From NCBI RefSeq assembly GCF_026410505.1, contig NZ_JAPMIU010000002.1:363006-427005 (forward strand): a stretch of 64,000 bases of DNA, written 5' to 3'. The notes beneath the pieces were generated by a model. It did not search any database. It worked only from the letters and a program-made list of their open reading frames with translations, and was not told the origin of the DNA. The translations under genes were made by a program, and so were the position numbers. This document shows, piece by piece, positions 7,931 through 18,130 of the stretch (position 1 is its first letter; each line of letters opens with the position of its first letter). The DNA is from Frateuria hangzhouensis (GTDB taxonomy: Bacteria; Pseudomonadota; Gammaproteobacteria; Xanthomonadales; Rhodanobacteraceae).

Positions 7931-9061
7931 ATGAATTCTTTCCAGGGTCATCCAGGCGTGCATCGCGCAGCGCCGGCAACGACGCGGAAACCCCGGTTCT
8001 TCGTCGGGATCCAGGTCCTGCGGGGCATTGCCGCGATGCTCGTGGTGGCCTACCACTTGGTCGACGCCGAGCTGGTCCACGGGCGAGGGGTCCAGCTGAT
8101 GGACGGGCTCGCGCGTTTCGGGTTCGCCGGCGTCGATATCTTCTTCGTCATCTCCGGTTTCGTGATGACCACGATCGCCACCGGCCGGTACGCCTCGCCC
8201 GCGGCCGCGGGGCAGTTCCTGCTGCGGCGCGCGATCCGGATACTGCCGCTGTACTGGATCTACACGTCAGTGATCGTGGCGATCCTGCTGCTCGCACCGC
8301 ATGCGCTCGATGCGATGTATCGCGACAAGAGCGTCCTGGCCTCTTATCTGCTGTGGCCGCAGGAGGGGCGCCCGCTGCTGCAGGTCGGCTGGACGCTCAT
8401 CTATGAGGGGTTCTTCTACCTGATGATGGCCGGAGCGATAGCTTTCGTGCCGCAGCGCGCGGTCGGCGGCTACCTGCTGGCCTGGGCCGGCGGCCTCCTG
8501 TGGTTGCAGTTCAATCCGGTAACGACACCCTGGGTGGGGGTGGTGGCAAGTCCGATGGGATGGGAGTTCATCGCCGGCGCGCTGGTCGGTTGCTACGCCC
8601 GCCGCCTGCCAGGCCGGGCCGGCGGGCCGCTGCTGGCGTGCGGGACCGCCGCATTCGTTGCCGCGGCCCTGGTGCTCAACGGGATGGATCTGACCGAGCA
8701 ACGTCCGCTGTTGCGGACGCTGACCTTCGGCGCCTGCAGCGTCTTGATCGTATTGGGGCTGGCGCTGCGGGAACCGGCCTCGGCTCGCGACGGCAGGGGT
8801 CTGTTCGAGCGCATAGGCGATGCGTCCTATTCGATTTACCTGTCACACCTGTTCGTCCTGTCGGCCGCCGCGCGGGCCTGGAGCGCGTCGGGCATGAACA
8901 CCACCGTGGGCGAGCATGTCATTTTCCTGTTGGCGACAATGGTGACGAGCATCCTCGTCGGATGGGTGTCCTACCGGTTCATCGAGCGCCCGCTGCTGAC
9001 GCTTTCCAGCGCCTACCTGACCCGCCGACAGCGGGCGGCTGCGTCCCTGGCGGCTCCGTAG
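7931..9061 (+). CDS. Acyltransferase_3 family membrane protein
   Basis: Integral membrane acyltransferase (OafA/NodX/WecH superfamily) of 376 residues with about ten hydrophobic segments. The family opening FVGIQVLRGIAAMLVVAYH carries the conserved Arg and His, and DIFFVISGFVM is the second signature. Such proteins transfer acetyl or other acyl groups to glycans or lipids at the membrane; the acceptor here is unknown. It lacks a C-terminal SGNH domain. The start is uncertain: ATG 7931 follows AGAGAG, while an in-frame ATG at 7889 follows AAGGGG inside the end of trpE. It follows trpE by 49 bases and could be co-transcribed. Confidence 0.8.
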   Translation: MNSFQGHPGVHRAAPATTRKPRFFVGIQVLRGIAAMLVVAYHLVDAELVHGRGVQLMDGLARFGFAGVDIFFVISGFVMTTIATGRYASPAAAGQFLLRRAIRILPLYWIYTSVIVAILLLAPHALDAMYRDKSVLASYLLWPQEGRPLLQVGWTLIYEGFFYLMMAGAIAFVPQRAVGGYLLAWAGGLLWLQFNPVTTPWVGVVASPMGWEFIAGALVGCYARRLPGRAGGPLLACGTAAFVAAALVLNGMDLTEQRPLLRTLTFGACSVLIVLGLALREPASARDGRGLFERIGDASYSIYLSHLFVLSAAARAWSASGMNTTVGEHVIFLLATMVTSILVGWVSYRFIERPLLTLSSAYLTRRQRAAASLAAP

Positions 9062-9169
9062 CGCTGCTTTCCCTGTCGTGTCCGCGTCGGCCAGCGTTGG
9101 GTTGAGGAACTGCGCCTCCGGCGGCCGCCCATCGCAAGCCTTGCGACGAAGCACCGGTATCATCAGCCG

Positions 9170-12100
9170 ATGTCACAAGCGACGCTCAACGACCTTTCCA
9201 GCGGACTGACCGTGATCCGTGCCAGCCGGCTGGAGGCGCTGCTGGAGCCGTTGGTGTCGCTGCTCGACGCGGCGCCGCCGGCCAACGTGCTGGCGCCGCA
9301 GACGGTGATCGCCGCTCATCCGGGCATGCGCCACTGGCTGGCCGGGGCGCTCGCGCGCAAGCGCGGACCGGGCGGGATCGTCGCCAACCTGCGCATCACC
9401 CTGCCGAGCAGCTGGCTCGACGAGCTGGCGCTCAGCGTGCTGGGCAGTGCCGCGGTGGCGCTGGCGCCGTACCGTCGCGACCGCCTGCGCTGGCGCATCC
9501 ACGAGCTGCTGCCGGCGATCGACGATGCGCAGGTGCGCGCCTACCTCGCCGGCGGCGATGCCGCGCGCCGCCGCTACCAGCTGGCCGACCGGCTGGCGCG
9601 GCTGTACACGCAGTACCTGACCTACCGTCCGGACTGGCTGCAGGCGTGGGAGCGCGGGCGCGACGACCTGCCCGAACCGACCTTCATGGCGCCGCTGTGG
9701 CGTGAACTGCATGCCGCGATCGGCACGCCGCACCGCGGCGAACGGGTCGAGGCGCTGGTGCGCGAGCTGGCGCGGCATCCGGAAAAACAGACCACCATCG
9801 AACCGCTGCACATTTTTGGCGTGAGCCATCTCGCACCGGCCGAACTGGCGCTGCTGCGCGCCGTGGCGCACGTGCGTCCGGTCGTGCTCTACGTGCCCGA
9901 TCCGTGCCGCGAATACTGGGCGGGCCTGCGCGGCGAGCGCGCGCAGTTGCGCGAACTGGCCCGGCACATCGATTTCACCGACGCCTCCGAGCAGGTATTC
10001 CAGCAGCTGGGCCATCCGCTGCTGGCTAGCTGGGGCCGCATGGGCCAGCACTTCATGCTGAACCTGCAGGAAGTCGAGGACACCATCCGCATGGACGTGC
10101 GCCACTGGCAGGACGAGCAGCCCGGCGAATCCGGCGGCCTGCTGCAGCGGCTGCAGGAAAGCCTGCGTCAGCTCGATCCCGAACGCGTCACGCCGTTTGC
10201 CCGCGGCACCCGGGCAGCGATGGCCGACCGCTCGCTGCGCGTGCACCTGTGCCACACGCGCCTGCGCGAGCTCGAAGTGCTGCGCGACGTGTTGCTGCAC
10301 GAGCTCGCCGAGCGGCCCGGACTGAAGCCCTCCGACATCGTCGTGATGGCCCCGGACATCCAGGCCTACGTGCCGCTTCTGCCGGTGGTGTTCGGCGAGA
10401 GCGGCCGCGCGCACGGCCCGCTGCCCTACCACCTGGCCGATGTGGCGGTGGCGCGCACGCATCCGCTGCTGGAGGCGTTCAGCCGGTTGCTCGACGTACC
10501 CGATGCGCGCCTGGGCGCGCCCGAACTGCTCGATCTGCTCGAGGTCCCCGAGATCGCCCGCGCGCTGGCGCTCTCCGAGGATGATCGCGAAACGCTCACC
10601 CGCTGGTTGCGCCAGAGCCGCGTGGCCTGGGCGCTGGATGGCGAGCACCGCGCGCGCTTCGGCGTGCCGGCGATCGAGGAAACCACCTTCGCCTGGGGCA
10701 TGGACCGCCTGCTCGCCGGCTACGCGATGGGCGATGACGCGGCGGGACAGGGCGAGGCCTGGCGCCTGCCCGACGGCGAGTTGTGGCCGGTCGAAGGCGT
10801 GCACGGACCGCAGGCGCAGGTACTCGGCGCACTCGACCGGCTGCTGCTGGAACTGGCCGCCCTGCAGCGCGATGCGGCGCAGCCGTGCACCGCCTCGGCC
10901 TGGTCCACGCGATTGGAACAACTGCTCGATACGCTGTTCCGCATCGACACGCGCGATAGCCAGGCGGCGGAAGCCCTGTCGCTGCTGCGTCGCTTCATCC
11001 AGGCCACCGCCGCGGAGACGGCCGACTGCGGGCTCGATCCGCTGCTCGACTTCGCGGTGGTACGCGACGTGCTGCGCGAGCGCCTGGGCGCGGCGCCGGA
11101 GCGCCAGCGCTTCCTGCTCGGCGGCGTCACCTTCTGCGGCATGGTCCCGCAGCGCGCGATCCCGTTCCAGGTGGTCGCCGTGCTGGGCTTGAACGATGGC
11201 GAGTTCCCGCGCAACGCCAGCGACGCCGGGCTGGATTTGATGGCCCGCCACCGCCGTCTGGGCGACCGCGACGTGCGCAGCGACGACCGCTACCTGTTCC
11301 TGGAAACAGTGATGGCCGCGCGCGAGGTGTTGCACCTGTCCTACCTCGCCGAGGGCGTGCGCGACGGCAAGCCGCGCAACCCCGCCGCGCCACTGGCCGA
11401 GCTGATGCAGTTCCTCGACGAGCAGGCCGATCTGCGCACGGTCGAGGCAGACATCGACGAGCAGCCGCTGCCACCCGGCACGGCGCGCGAATTCCGCCGG
11501 ACGTGGCGCGTGCGCCATCCGCTGCAGCCGTTCGATGCACGCTACTTCGACGGCAGCGATCCGCGGCTGTGCTGCTACGACGCGGGCTTCGCCGCGATGC
11601 GCGCAGGCGGCGAGGGACCGCGGCCGTTCCTAGACGGCGCGCTCGCGCAGGCCGCTGCGCCCGATCCGGCACCGGTCCCGCTGCGTGAAGTGAACGCCTG
11701 GTTCCGCGACCCCTCGCGGCAGGTCCTGGCCGGCCAGCTGCACGTGCGGCTGGATGCGCTGGAGGACGATCGCCTGCAGGGCCGCGAGGCGCTGAGTGAC
11801 CACATTCCTGCCTTGGAGCGGGTGTCACAACAGCTCTTCCTCCAAGCGCTAGGCAACGACTTCGAGCTGACAGAGCAAGCGCCCGCATGGTTGCGCCTGA
11901 GTGGGTTGTTACCCCCGGGGCGCTTGGGAATCGACGCATGGACTAAGGAACGCGCCAAGGTGCAGACCCTGCTTGCGCGCGCCGCCGACCACCCCTTGTT
12001 CGCTGGCGCGCTGCCGACGCGCACGCCGGTGACGTTGAGCGAGCCGGTGGCAGGCCTGTCCGTCGAAGGGACGCTCGAGCGCGTGTGGACCACGGGCGAT

Positions 12101-12631
12101 GCGCGCTGGCAGTTCGAGGTCTATCCGGGCAAGGCCGAGGACAAGCTCGGCTTCCGCGAGCGGGTGCCGTTCTTCATCGAATGGGCGCTGCTGCGCCTGG
12201 CCACCGACCCGTCGGTGCCGGTGCGCGCCTGCCTGCTCACCGACGGCGCCGAGCACGCCTGGGAAGCCATGTTCAACGGCTGGGACGAGGCCTGTCGCGC
12301 AGTCGACGCGAGCACGGCGCAGGCCATGCGCGCGGACCTGGCCGCGCGCGTCGGCACCTTGCTCGAGCTGTGGCGTCAGGCACAGTGCTACCCGTCGCGA
12401 TACTTCCCGAAGACCAGCTGGGCTGCGCTGGACGAGCGGCTCGACAAGGCCCAGTCGACCTGGGCCGGCAGCCACGGCCATCCAGGCGAGCGCGACTACG
12501 CGCCGGGCTATGCGTGGCTGCTTGCCGGCGACGCCGACTTCTCGCCGGGCCAGCCCGCGTTCGCCGATCTGCAGGCCTTCGCCCAACGGCTGCAGGCCCT
12601 GATCAACCTCAACGTCGCGGTGACCGCATGA
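9170..12631 (+). CDS. recC: Exodeoxyribonuclease V subunit RecC
   Basis: Non-catalytic scaffold and Chi-recognition subunit of RecBCD, which processes double-strand breaks for homologous recombination. At 1153 residues it matches RecC length. RecC features are the degenerate helicase-like core (for example DIVVMAPDIQAYVPLLPVVF and FQVVAVLGLNDGEFPR) and the C-terminal degenerate nuclease-like part; it lacks a Walker A motif. The ATG at 9170 begins the recC-recB-recD operon. Its stop overlaps the recB start by four bases (ATGA), so the subunits are translationally coupled. Confidence 0.95.
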   Translation: MSQATLNDLSSGLTVIRASRLEALLEPLVSLLDAAPPANVLAPQTVIAAHPGMRHWLAGALARKRGPGGIVANLRITLPSSWLDELALSVLGSAAVALAPYRRDRLRWRIHELLPAIDDAQVRAYLAGGDAARRRYQLADRLARLYTQYLTYRPDWLQAWERGRDDLPEPTFMAPLWRELHAAIGTPHRGERVEALVRELARHPEKQTTIEPLHIFGVSHLAPAELALLRAVAHVRPVVLYVPDPCREYWAGLRGERAQLRELARHIDFTDASEQVFQQLGHPLLASWGRMGQHFMLNLQEVEDTIRMDVRHWQDEQPGESGGLLQRLQESLRQLDPERVTPFARGTRAAMADRSLRVHLCHTRLRELEVLRDVLLHELAERPGLKPSDIVVMAPDIQAYVPLLPVVFGESGRAHGPLPYHLADVAVARTHPLLEAFSRLLDVPDARLGAPELLDLLEVPEIARALALSEDDRETLTRWLRQSRVAWALDGEHRARFGVPAIEETTFAWGMDRLLAGYAMGDDAAGQGEAWRLPDGELWPVEGVHGPQAQVLGALDRLLLELAALQRDAAQPCTASAWSTRLEQLLDTLFRIDTRDSQAAEALSLLRRFIQATAAETADCGLDPLLDFAVVRDVLRERLGAAPERQRFLLGGVTFCGMVPQRAIPFQVVAVLGLNDGEFPRNASDAGLDLMARHRRLGDRDVRSDDRYLFLETVMAAREVLHLSYLAEGVRDGKPRNPAAPLAELMQFLDEQADLRTVEADIDEQPLPPGTAREFRRTWRVRHPLQPFDARYFDGSDPRLCCYDAGFAAMRAGGEGPRPFLDGALAQAAAPDPAPVPLREVNAWFRDPSRQVLAGQLHVRLDALEDDRLQGREALSDHIPALERVSQQLFLQALGNDFELTEQAPAWLRLSGLLPPGRLGIDAWTKERAKVQTLLARAADHPLFAGALPTRTPVTLSEPVAGLSVEGTLERVWTTGDARWQFEVYPGKAEDKLGFRERVPFFIEWALLRLATDPSVPVRACLLTDGAEHAWEAMFNGWDEACRAVDASTAQAMRADLAARVGTLLELWRQAQCYPSRYFPKTSWAALDERLDKAQSTWAGSHGHPGERDYAPGYAWLLAGDADFSPGQPAFADLQAFAQRLQALINLNVAVTA

Positions 12632-15600
12632 ACGCCGCCGTCGCCCGCGACTGGACCGCGCTGGATCTGGCGAATCCCGGCCGCACGCTGATCGAGGCCA
12701 GCGCCGGCACCGGCAAGACCTGGACGATCTCGGTGCTGTACCTGCGCCTGCTGCTGGAGCAGGGCCTTTCGCCCACGCAGATCGTGGTCACCACCTTCAC
12801 CGACGCCGCCGCGCAGGAACTGCGCGAGCGCCTGCGCGGCCGGCTCGTCTGGGCCGAAGACCAGGCGCTCGCGTGGCCGGTCGAGGCGCCCGCCGATGCG
12901 CCGACCGACCTGGCCTGGCTGCACGTCCGCTGGCACGCCGACCCGGCGCAGGCCGGGCGTGACCGCCTGCGCCTGCGGCTGGCCCTGGCGGATCTTGATC
13001 GCGCGCCGGTCACCACGCTGCATGGCCTGTGCAAGCGCATCCTCGACGACTACCCGTTCGAGAGCGGCGCCAGCCTGCAGGCCGGCGAACTGGTCTCGGC
13101 CGAGACCTTGCTGGACGAATGGGCCGAGGACCTGTGGCGTCAGCTGCAGCAGGCGGCAGTGCCGCCGCCGCCCACGGCGCCGGCCGCGCTGGGCGAGCTG
13201 CGCCGGTTGCTCCGGGCCTACCTGCAGCCGGGCGTAGCGCTGTGGGCGCCGGACGCGGACGAGCTGGCGCGGCTGCTGCCGGCCGAACGCGCGGACGCGC
13301 TCGAAGCCCTGGCCGATCGCGCCGACATGTTCCAGCCGCGCAAGTCGGCGCTGCGCAATGCGCTGCGCGCCTTTGCGGGCTGGCTGCGCGACCGTGGCGG
13401 GGAGCTCAAGGATTCCACCCTCAAGAACCTCGCCGCGACACCGTGGGACGACCAGCTGCAACCGCAGGTGTGGAACAACGCCGGCCACGCGGAACTGCTG
13501 CGCTTCGTCGGCAGTGCCTGCCGCGCACTCGGCTACGCCCTGCACGCCGACCACGTCCTCGCCTGGCAGGACTGGCTGGCCCAGGTCGACGCCTGGCGCA
13601 GCGAACGCCTGGCCGCCCGCGGCCAGCTCACCTTCGACGAGCTCATTGCGCGCGTCGGCGACGCACTGGCACGGCCGGAGGGGCGGCTTGCCGCGCGCCT
13701 GTTCGCCGAATGGCCGGTCGCGCTGGTGGACGAATTCCAGGACACCGACGCGCAGCAGTACGCCATCCTCGATGCCATCTACCGCGGGCGCGATGGCGCC
13801 GCGCGCGGCCGGCTGGTGATGATTGGCGACCCCAAACAGGCGATCTACCGCTTCCGAGGCGGCGACATCCGCGCCTACCTGGCCGCCGCCGACACCGCCA
13901 GCGAAGTGCTGCGGCTGGACGTGAACCAGCGTTCCGCCAGCGGCCTGGTCGAGGCGACCAACCAGTTCTACGCGCTGGTCGGCGAGCCGCTGGGACGCGC
14001 GCCCGATACGGCGATCCGCTACCAGGAAGTACGCGCCGCCGGCCGTCGCGACCACGCGCCGCTGACCATCGACGGCGCGCCACTGGCGCAGCCGCTGCAA
14101 CTGCATTTCAACGCCGACCTGCCCGACAGTGCGCCGGCGCGCCGCCGCGCCGCGCTGGAAGCCTGCGCCGCGCAGATTGCCGCGATGCTGGGCGAGGGCC
14201 GCCACCGCCTCGGCGAGGCGCCGCTGGCACCCGGCGACATCGCCGTGTTGCTGCCGGGCAACGCCGACATCACCACGCTGCGCACGCTGCTGCAGCGCTA
14301 CCGCGTGCCCTGCGTCGGCGCCGGCCGCAGCAGCGTGTTCGAGCTGCCGCTGGCGCGCGAGCTGCACGTGCTGCTGCATGCGGTCGAACACGCCAGCGAC
14401 GAGGGCGCGGTGCGCGCGGCGCTGGCCACGCGGCTGTATGGCCTGGACTACGCCACGCTCAAGGCGCTGCGCGACGAGCCTGACGCCTGGCTCGTGTACG
14501 AGCAGCAGTTCGCCGCCTGGCGCACACGCTGGCAGCGCGAAGGCGTGCTCGCCGTGGTGCGCGCGTTGATCGAACGCGCCGCGCCGCGGCTGCTCGCCGG
14601 CGACGACGGCGAGCGCGCGCTCACCGACCTGCGCCACCTGGGCGAGCTGCTGCAGGCGCAGGCCGAGGCCATGCCGGGCCCGGCGCAGTTGCTGGACTGG
14701 CTGGCCCGCCAGCGCGACGGCGAGGACGCCGGCGGCGACGCCGCCGAGGAGCGCCAGCTGCGCATCGAATCCGACGCGCGCCGGGTCCGCCTGATGACCC
14801 TGCACGCGAGCAAGGGGCTGGAGTTCCCGGTGGTGTTCCTGCCGCTGATGTGGAACCACTGCCGCAACGACCGGGACACCGACGTGGTCATCCACGAGCC
14901 ACTGTGCGAGCGGCGCGTGGTCGGCTTCGGCAAGGCGGCCAAGGCGCAGTACGACGCCGAGGGCCAGGACGAGCGCTTCCGCGTGCTGTACGTGGCGCTG
15001 ACCCGCGCGATCCATGCCTGCCACGTCTATGCATTGCCGCCGGACCGGCTGGCCAAGGCCAACGCCAGGGAGCCGCAGAAGGATCCGGAGCGTTCGCCGC
15101 TGGATGCCTCGATCGCCCGCCTGCTGCAACGGCAGCAGGCGGGCGAGGACCTCGCCACCCTCGCGCCGCGGCTGGCGTGGTCGACCGCCGGCTGGCCGTG
15201 GCGAGCTACGCCGCTGCCGCCGGCGCAGGACGATGCGCCCGCGCGCCAGGCCCGCCCGCTGCCCGCGGCGCGGCCGATGGCGCAGGTCTACAGCTTCTCC
15301 AACCTCACCCGCGGCGCGCACGCCGGGGCGCTGGAAGACCAGGCCGCCAGCGACGAGGCGGCGCTTCCATCCGCTGCCGACGTGCTGGAAGACGTTGCAC
15401 CGCGCGCGGCGCCGCACCCCGAACTGCTCGCGCTGGCCGGCGTGCGCGGCGCGGATATCGGCAACGCGCTGCACGCGATGTTCGAGCTGCGCGCGATCGG
15501 CCAACCGATGGAGGCGCAAAGCGGCCTGATCGACCGCTGCCTGCGCGAGTTCGGCGTACGGCTGGACGAGGGCACGCGCGAGGCGTTCATCGCACGCCTG

Positions 15601-16164
15601 GCGCGGCGGCTGCAGGCCAACCTCGACACACCCCTGCTGCCCGGCCTGCGCCTGGGCGCGCTGCCGGCGAAGCGGCAGCTGGCGGAGATGGAATTCCACT
15701 ACGCGCTCGACGATGCCTCCATGGCCGCCCTGCGCGAGGCCTGCACGGCGCTGGGCGAGCCGGCGCTGGTGCCCTTCGCCAGCAGCGGCCACCTGCGCGG
15801 ACGCATGACCGGCAAGATCGACCTGATCCTCGAACACGACGGCCGCTACCTGGTGCTCGACTACAAGAGCAACTACCTGGGCGAGCACGTCGAGGACTAC
15901 CTGCCGGCGGCGCTGGGGCCGGCGATGGATGCGCACCACTACCGCTTCCAGGCGCTGCTCTACACCGTGGCGCTCGACCGCATGCTTCGCCAACGCCTGC
16001 CCGACTACACGCGCGAGCGCCACCTGGGCGAGTCGATCTACCTGTTCGTGCGCGCGGTGGGTCTTGAACCTGACGCGGGCGTGTGGCGCCACCGCTTCGA
16101 CGATGCGCTGATCGAGGCGGTCGACAACGCGCTGGCCGGGCGCGAGCTGGAGTTGGTCGCATGA
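12628..16164 (+). CDS. recB: Exodeoxyribonuclease V subunit RecB
   Basis: ATP-dependent 3'-5' helicase and nuclease subunit of RecBCD, 1178 residues. SF1A helicase motifs: Walker A ASAGTGKTW (residues 25-33), VTTFTDAAAQELRERL, motif II VDEFQDTD, GDPKQAIYRFRGGD, LMTLHASKGLEFPVVFLP and RVLYVALTRA. The C-terminal nuclease carries the metal-binding GKIDLILEHDGRYLVLDYKS. Starts within the recC stop (ATGA at 12628) and ends within the recD start (ATGA at 16161), so stoichiometry is likely set by coupled translation. All key residues appear intact. Confidence 0.95.
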   Translation: MNAAVARDWTALDLANPGRTLIEASAGTGKTWTISVLYLRLLLEQGLSPTQIVVTTFTDAAAQELRERLRGRLVWAEDQALAWPVEAPADAPTDLAWLHVRWHADPAQAGRDRLRLRLALADLDRAPVTTLHGLCKRILDDYPFESGASLQAGELVSAETLLDEWAEDLWRQLQQAAVPPPPTAPAALGELRRLLRAYLQPGVALWAPDADELARLLPAERADALEALADRADMFQPRKSALRNALRAFAGWLRDRGGELKDSTLKNLAATPWDDQLQPQVWNNAGHAELLRFVGSACRALGYALHADHVLAWQDWLAQVDAWRSERLAARGQLTFDELIARVGDALARPEGRLAARLFAEWPVALVDEFQDTDAQQYAILDAIYRGRDGAARGRLVMIGDPKQAIYRFRGGDIRAYLAAADTASEVLRLDVNQRSASGLVEATNQFYALVGEPLGRAPDTAIRYQEVRAAGRRDHAPLTIDGAPLAQPLQLHFNADLPDSAPARRRAALEACAAQIAAMLGEGRHRLGEAPLAPGDIAVLLPGNADITTLRTLLQRYRVPCVGAGRSSVFELPLARELHVLLHAVEHASDEGAVRAALATRLYGLDYATLKALRDEPDAWLVYEQQFAAWRTRWQREGVLAVVRALIERAAPRLLAGDDGERALTDLRHLGELLQAQAEAMPGPAQLLDWLARQRDGEDAGGDAAEERQLRIESDARRVRLMTLHASKGLEFPVVFLPLMWNHCRNDRDTDVVIHEPLCERRVVGFGKAAKAQYDAEGQDERFRVLYVALTRAIHACHVYALPPDRLAKANAREPQKDPERSPLDASIARLLQRQQAGEDLATLAPRLAWSTAGWPWRATPLPPAQDDAPARQARPLPAARPMAQVYSFSNLTRGAHAGALEDQAASDEAALPSAADVLEDVAPRAAPHPELLALAGVRGADIGNALHAMFELRAIGQPMEAQSGLIDRCLREFGVRLDEGTREAFIARLARRLQANLDTPLLPGLRLGALPAKRQLAEMEFHYALDDASMAALREACTALGEPALVPFASSGHLRGRMTGKIDLILEHDGRYLVLDYKSNYLGEHVEDYLPAALGPAMDAHHYRFQALLYTVALDRMLRQRLPDYTRERHLGESIYLFVRAVGLEPDAGVWRHRFDDALIEAVDNALAGRELELVA

Positions 16165-17993
16165 GTGCCTACCGCTTCCAGCGCGCTCCCGCGGAACTGG
16201 CCGACACGCCCTGGCGACCGCTCGATCGCGCGCTGCTGCGCTGGACGCTGGCGCACGGCGGCTCGCCGCTGGTGGCGCGGCTGGCAGCGTGGACCAGCTT
16301 TGCCGACGGCGAGGGCGACACCGCGCTGCCGCTGGCGGGCGCGCTGGCGGGGCGCCATGGCGCCCCGGTGCTTGCGTCGGACGAACGGGCCGCTGTGCGC
16401 AACGACCCGCTGGTCAGCGACGGCAGCTCACCCGCACCGTTCGCGGTCGACGCGCACGACCGCTTCTATTTGTGGCGCAACCACGCCGACGAGGTCGCGG
16501 TGGCGCAACAGTTGCGCGCGCGCCGCGAGGCGGGCCACGGCGTGGCGGTCGACGACGCCACGCTGGACGAGCTGTTCGGCGGCGTGCGCAGCGACGCGGT
16601 CGCGCGCCAGCGCCAGGCGGTGGCGCAGGTCGGCGGGCGGCGACTGTTCGTGCTCACCGGCGGCCCGGGCACCGGCAAGACCACCACCGTGCTGCGCATG
16701 CTGCTGATGCTGCAGCATCTCGATCCCGACCGGGTGCCGGCCATCCAGGTCGGCGCGCCCACCGGCAAGGCCGCGCAGCGGCTGGTGCAATCGCTGCGGC
16801 AGGGCAAGCAGTCGCTGCAGGCCTCACTGCCCGACGCGTGGCGTCCGCGGCTGGAGCGCATACCCGACAGCGAGGCGCTCACCCTGCATCGCATGCTCGC
16901 CTACGATCCGCGCCGCAACCGCTTCGGCCGCCATGCCGCCCACCCGCTGGCCGCCGACATCGTGGTGGTCGACGAAGCCTCGATGATCGACCTGGCGCTG
17001 CTGCGCGCGCTGCTCGAAGCGGTGCGCCCCGACGCGACCCTGGTGCTGGTGGGCGATGCCGACCAGCTCACCTCGGTGGCGGCCGGCTCGGTGCTGATGG
17101 ACGTGGTAGCGGTGATGGAAGCCGAACGCGCGCCCGAGATCGTGCGACTGGAACACAGCTTCCGCGCCGGACAGCAACTGGTGCCGGTCAACCGCGCCGT
17201 GCGTGCCGGCGAGCCGGTCGCCCTTCGCGAGGCCGTGGCGCACGCGGGCGAGCATGCGCCGTGGACCACGGTCGATGATGCCACGCAGCTACGCCGCGAA
17301 TTGATCCATTGGACCGAAGCACTGGCGCATCTGCCGATCCGCCCCGTCCTGCCCGCCCACCAAGCGGAGCTGGAGGAAACCGGTGCCGAGCGCAGCACGC
17401 TCGCGCTGCAGGCGCTGCACGCCCTGGCGCGGCGCCAGCTGCTGTGCGCGCTGCGCGAGGACGGCTTCGGCGCGCTGGCGCTCAACAGCTGGATCGAGCA
17501 GCGCCTCAAGCAGGCCTGGGGCGTGCCGGAGGATCGCGTGTGGTACCCGGGTCGCGCCGTACTGATCACGCGCAACGACTACGCCACGCGCCTGTACAAC
17601 GGCGACGTCGGCCTGTGCCTGGCCGATGCCGATGGCGCGTTGCGGGTGTGGTTCGAAACCACCACCGCCGACGGCCAACCGGGCGCGCGCAGCTTCGCCC
17701 CCGGCACGCTGCCGGCGCACGAGGGCGCCTTTGCGATCACCATCCACAAGAGCCAGGGCTCGGAGTACGACGAGGTCGCCGTGCTGCTGCCGCCGGATCC
17801 CGAGAGTCGCATCCTGTCGCGGCAGTTGCTCTACACCGGGCTCTCGCGGGCGAAGAAGACCGCGTTGCTGTGGGCGTCCGAAGCCGCGCTGGACGCGGCG
17901 CTGGCGCGGCCGGTGCGGCGTGCCGGCGGGTTGGCGGATCGGCTGGCAAGTACGGCCACCATCGAGGAACCGCAGCAGCTTTCGCTGCTGTAG
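16161..17993 (+). CDS. recD: Exodeoxyribonuclease V subunit RecD
   Basis: 5'-3' helicase subunit of RecBCD, 610 residues. Walker A GGPGTGKTTT (about 167-176), motif II VVVDEASMIDL, GDADQLTSV, and the C-terminal ITIHKSQGSEYDEV plus YTGLSRAKK motifs identify it. The start overlaps the recB stop in ATGA. The TAG stop codon at 17991-17993 is part of the GTAG head of a REP element that follows directly, so the repeat supplies the end of the reading frame (see findings). The C terminus EEPQQLSLL otherwise looks normal. Confidence 0.95.
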   Translation: MSAYRFQRAPAELADTPWRPLDRALLRWTLAHGGSPLVARLAAWTSFADGEGDTALPLAGALAGRHGAPVLASDERAAVRNDPLVSDGSSPAPFAVDAHDRFYLWRNHADEVAVAQQLRARREAGHGVAVDDATLDELFGGVRSDAVARQRQAVAQVGGRRLFVLTGGPGTGKTTTVLRMLLMLQHLDPDRVPAIQVGAPTGKAAQRLVQSLRQGKQSLQASLPDAWRPRLERIPDSEALTLHRMLAYDPRRNRFGRHAAHPLAADIVVVDEASMIDLALLRALLEAVRPDATLVLVGDADQLTSVAAGSVLMDVVAVMEAERAPEIVRLEHSFRAGQQLVPVNRAVRAGEPVALREAVAHAGEHAPWTTVDDATQLRRELIHWTEALAHLPIRPVLPAHQAELEETGAERSTLALQALHALARRQLLCALREDGFGALALNSWIEQRLKQAWGVPEDRVWYPGRAVLITRNDYATRLYNGDVGLCLADADGALRVWFETTTADGQPGARSFAPGTLPAHEGAFAITIHKSQGSEYDEVAVLLPPDPESRILSRQLLYTGLSRAKKTALLWASEAALDAALARPVRRAGGLADRLASTATIEEPQQLSLL

Positions 17994-18120
17994 GAGCGCT
18001 CTCGGGCGCGACCGCCCTGCTTGCGCCCAGGGGGCAGCTGGCGCACGTGGGCACACCTTTAGGAGCGCACCCTGTGCGCGACCGCGGACATCACGGTCGC
18101 GCATGGGGTGGGCCCCTGCA
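17990..18120. repeat. REP cluster after recD
   Basis: GTAGGAGCGCTCTCGGGCGCGACC (17990-18013), a second like-oriented copy at 18058-18083, and an inverted copy CGGTCGCGCATGG...CCCCTGCA at 18094-18120. Convergent recD and the first serine-hydrolase gene meet here, so the structure may act as a shared 3' end. Confidence 0.75.
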
Positions 18121-18130
18121 AAAGGGCGGC

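Noticed and set aside
9173..16092. Very long antisense open frames opposite recC and recB
   Set aside because: They mirror the codon periodicity of recC/recB, have low-complexity His/Arg/Gln-rich translations and no start signals.
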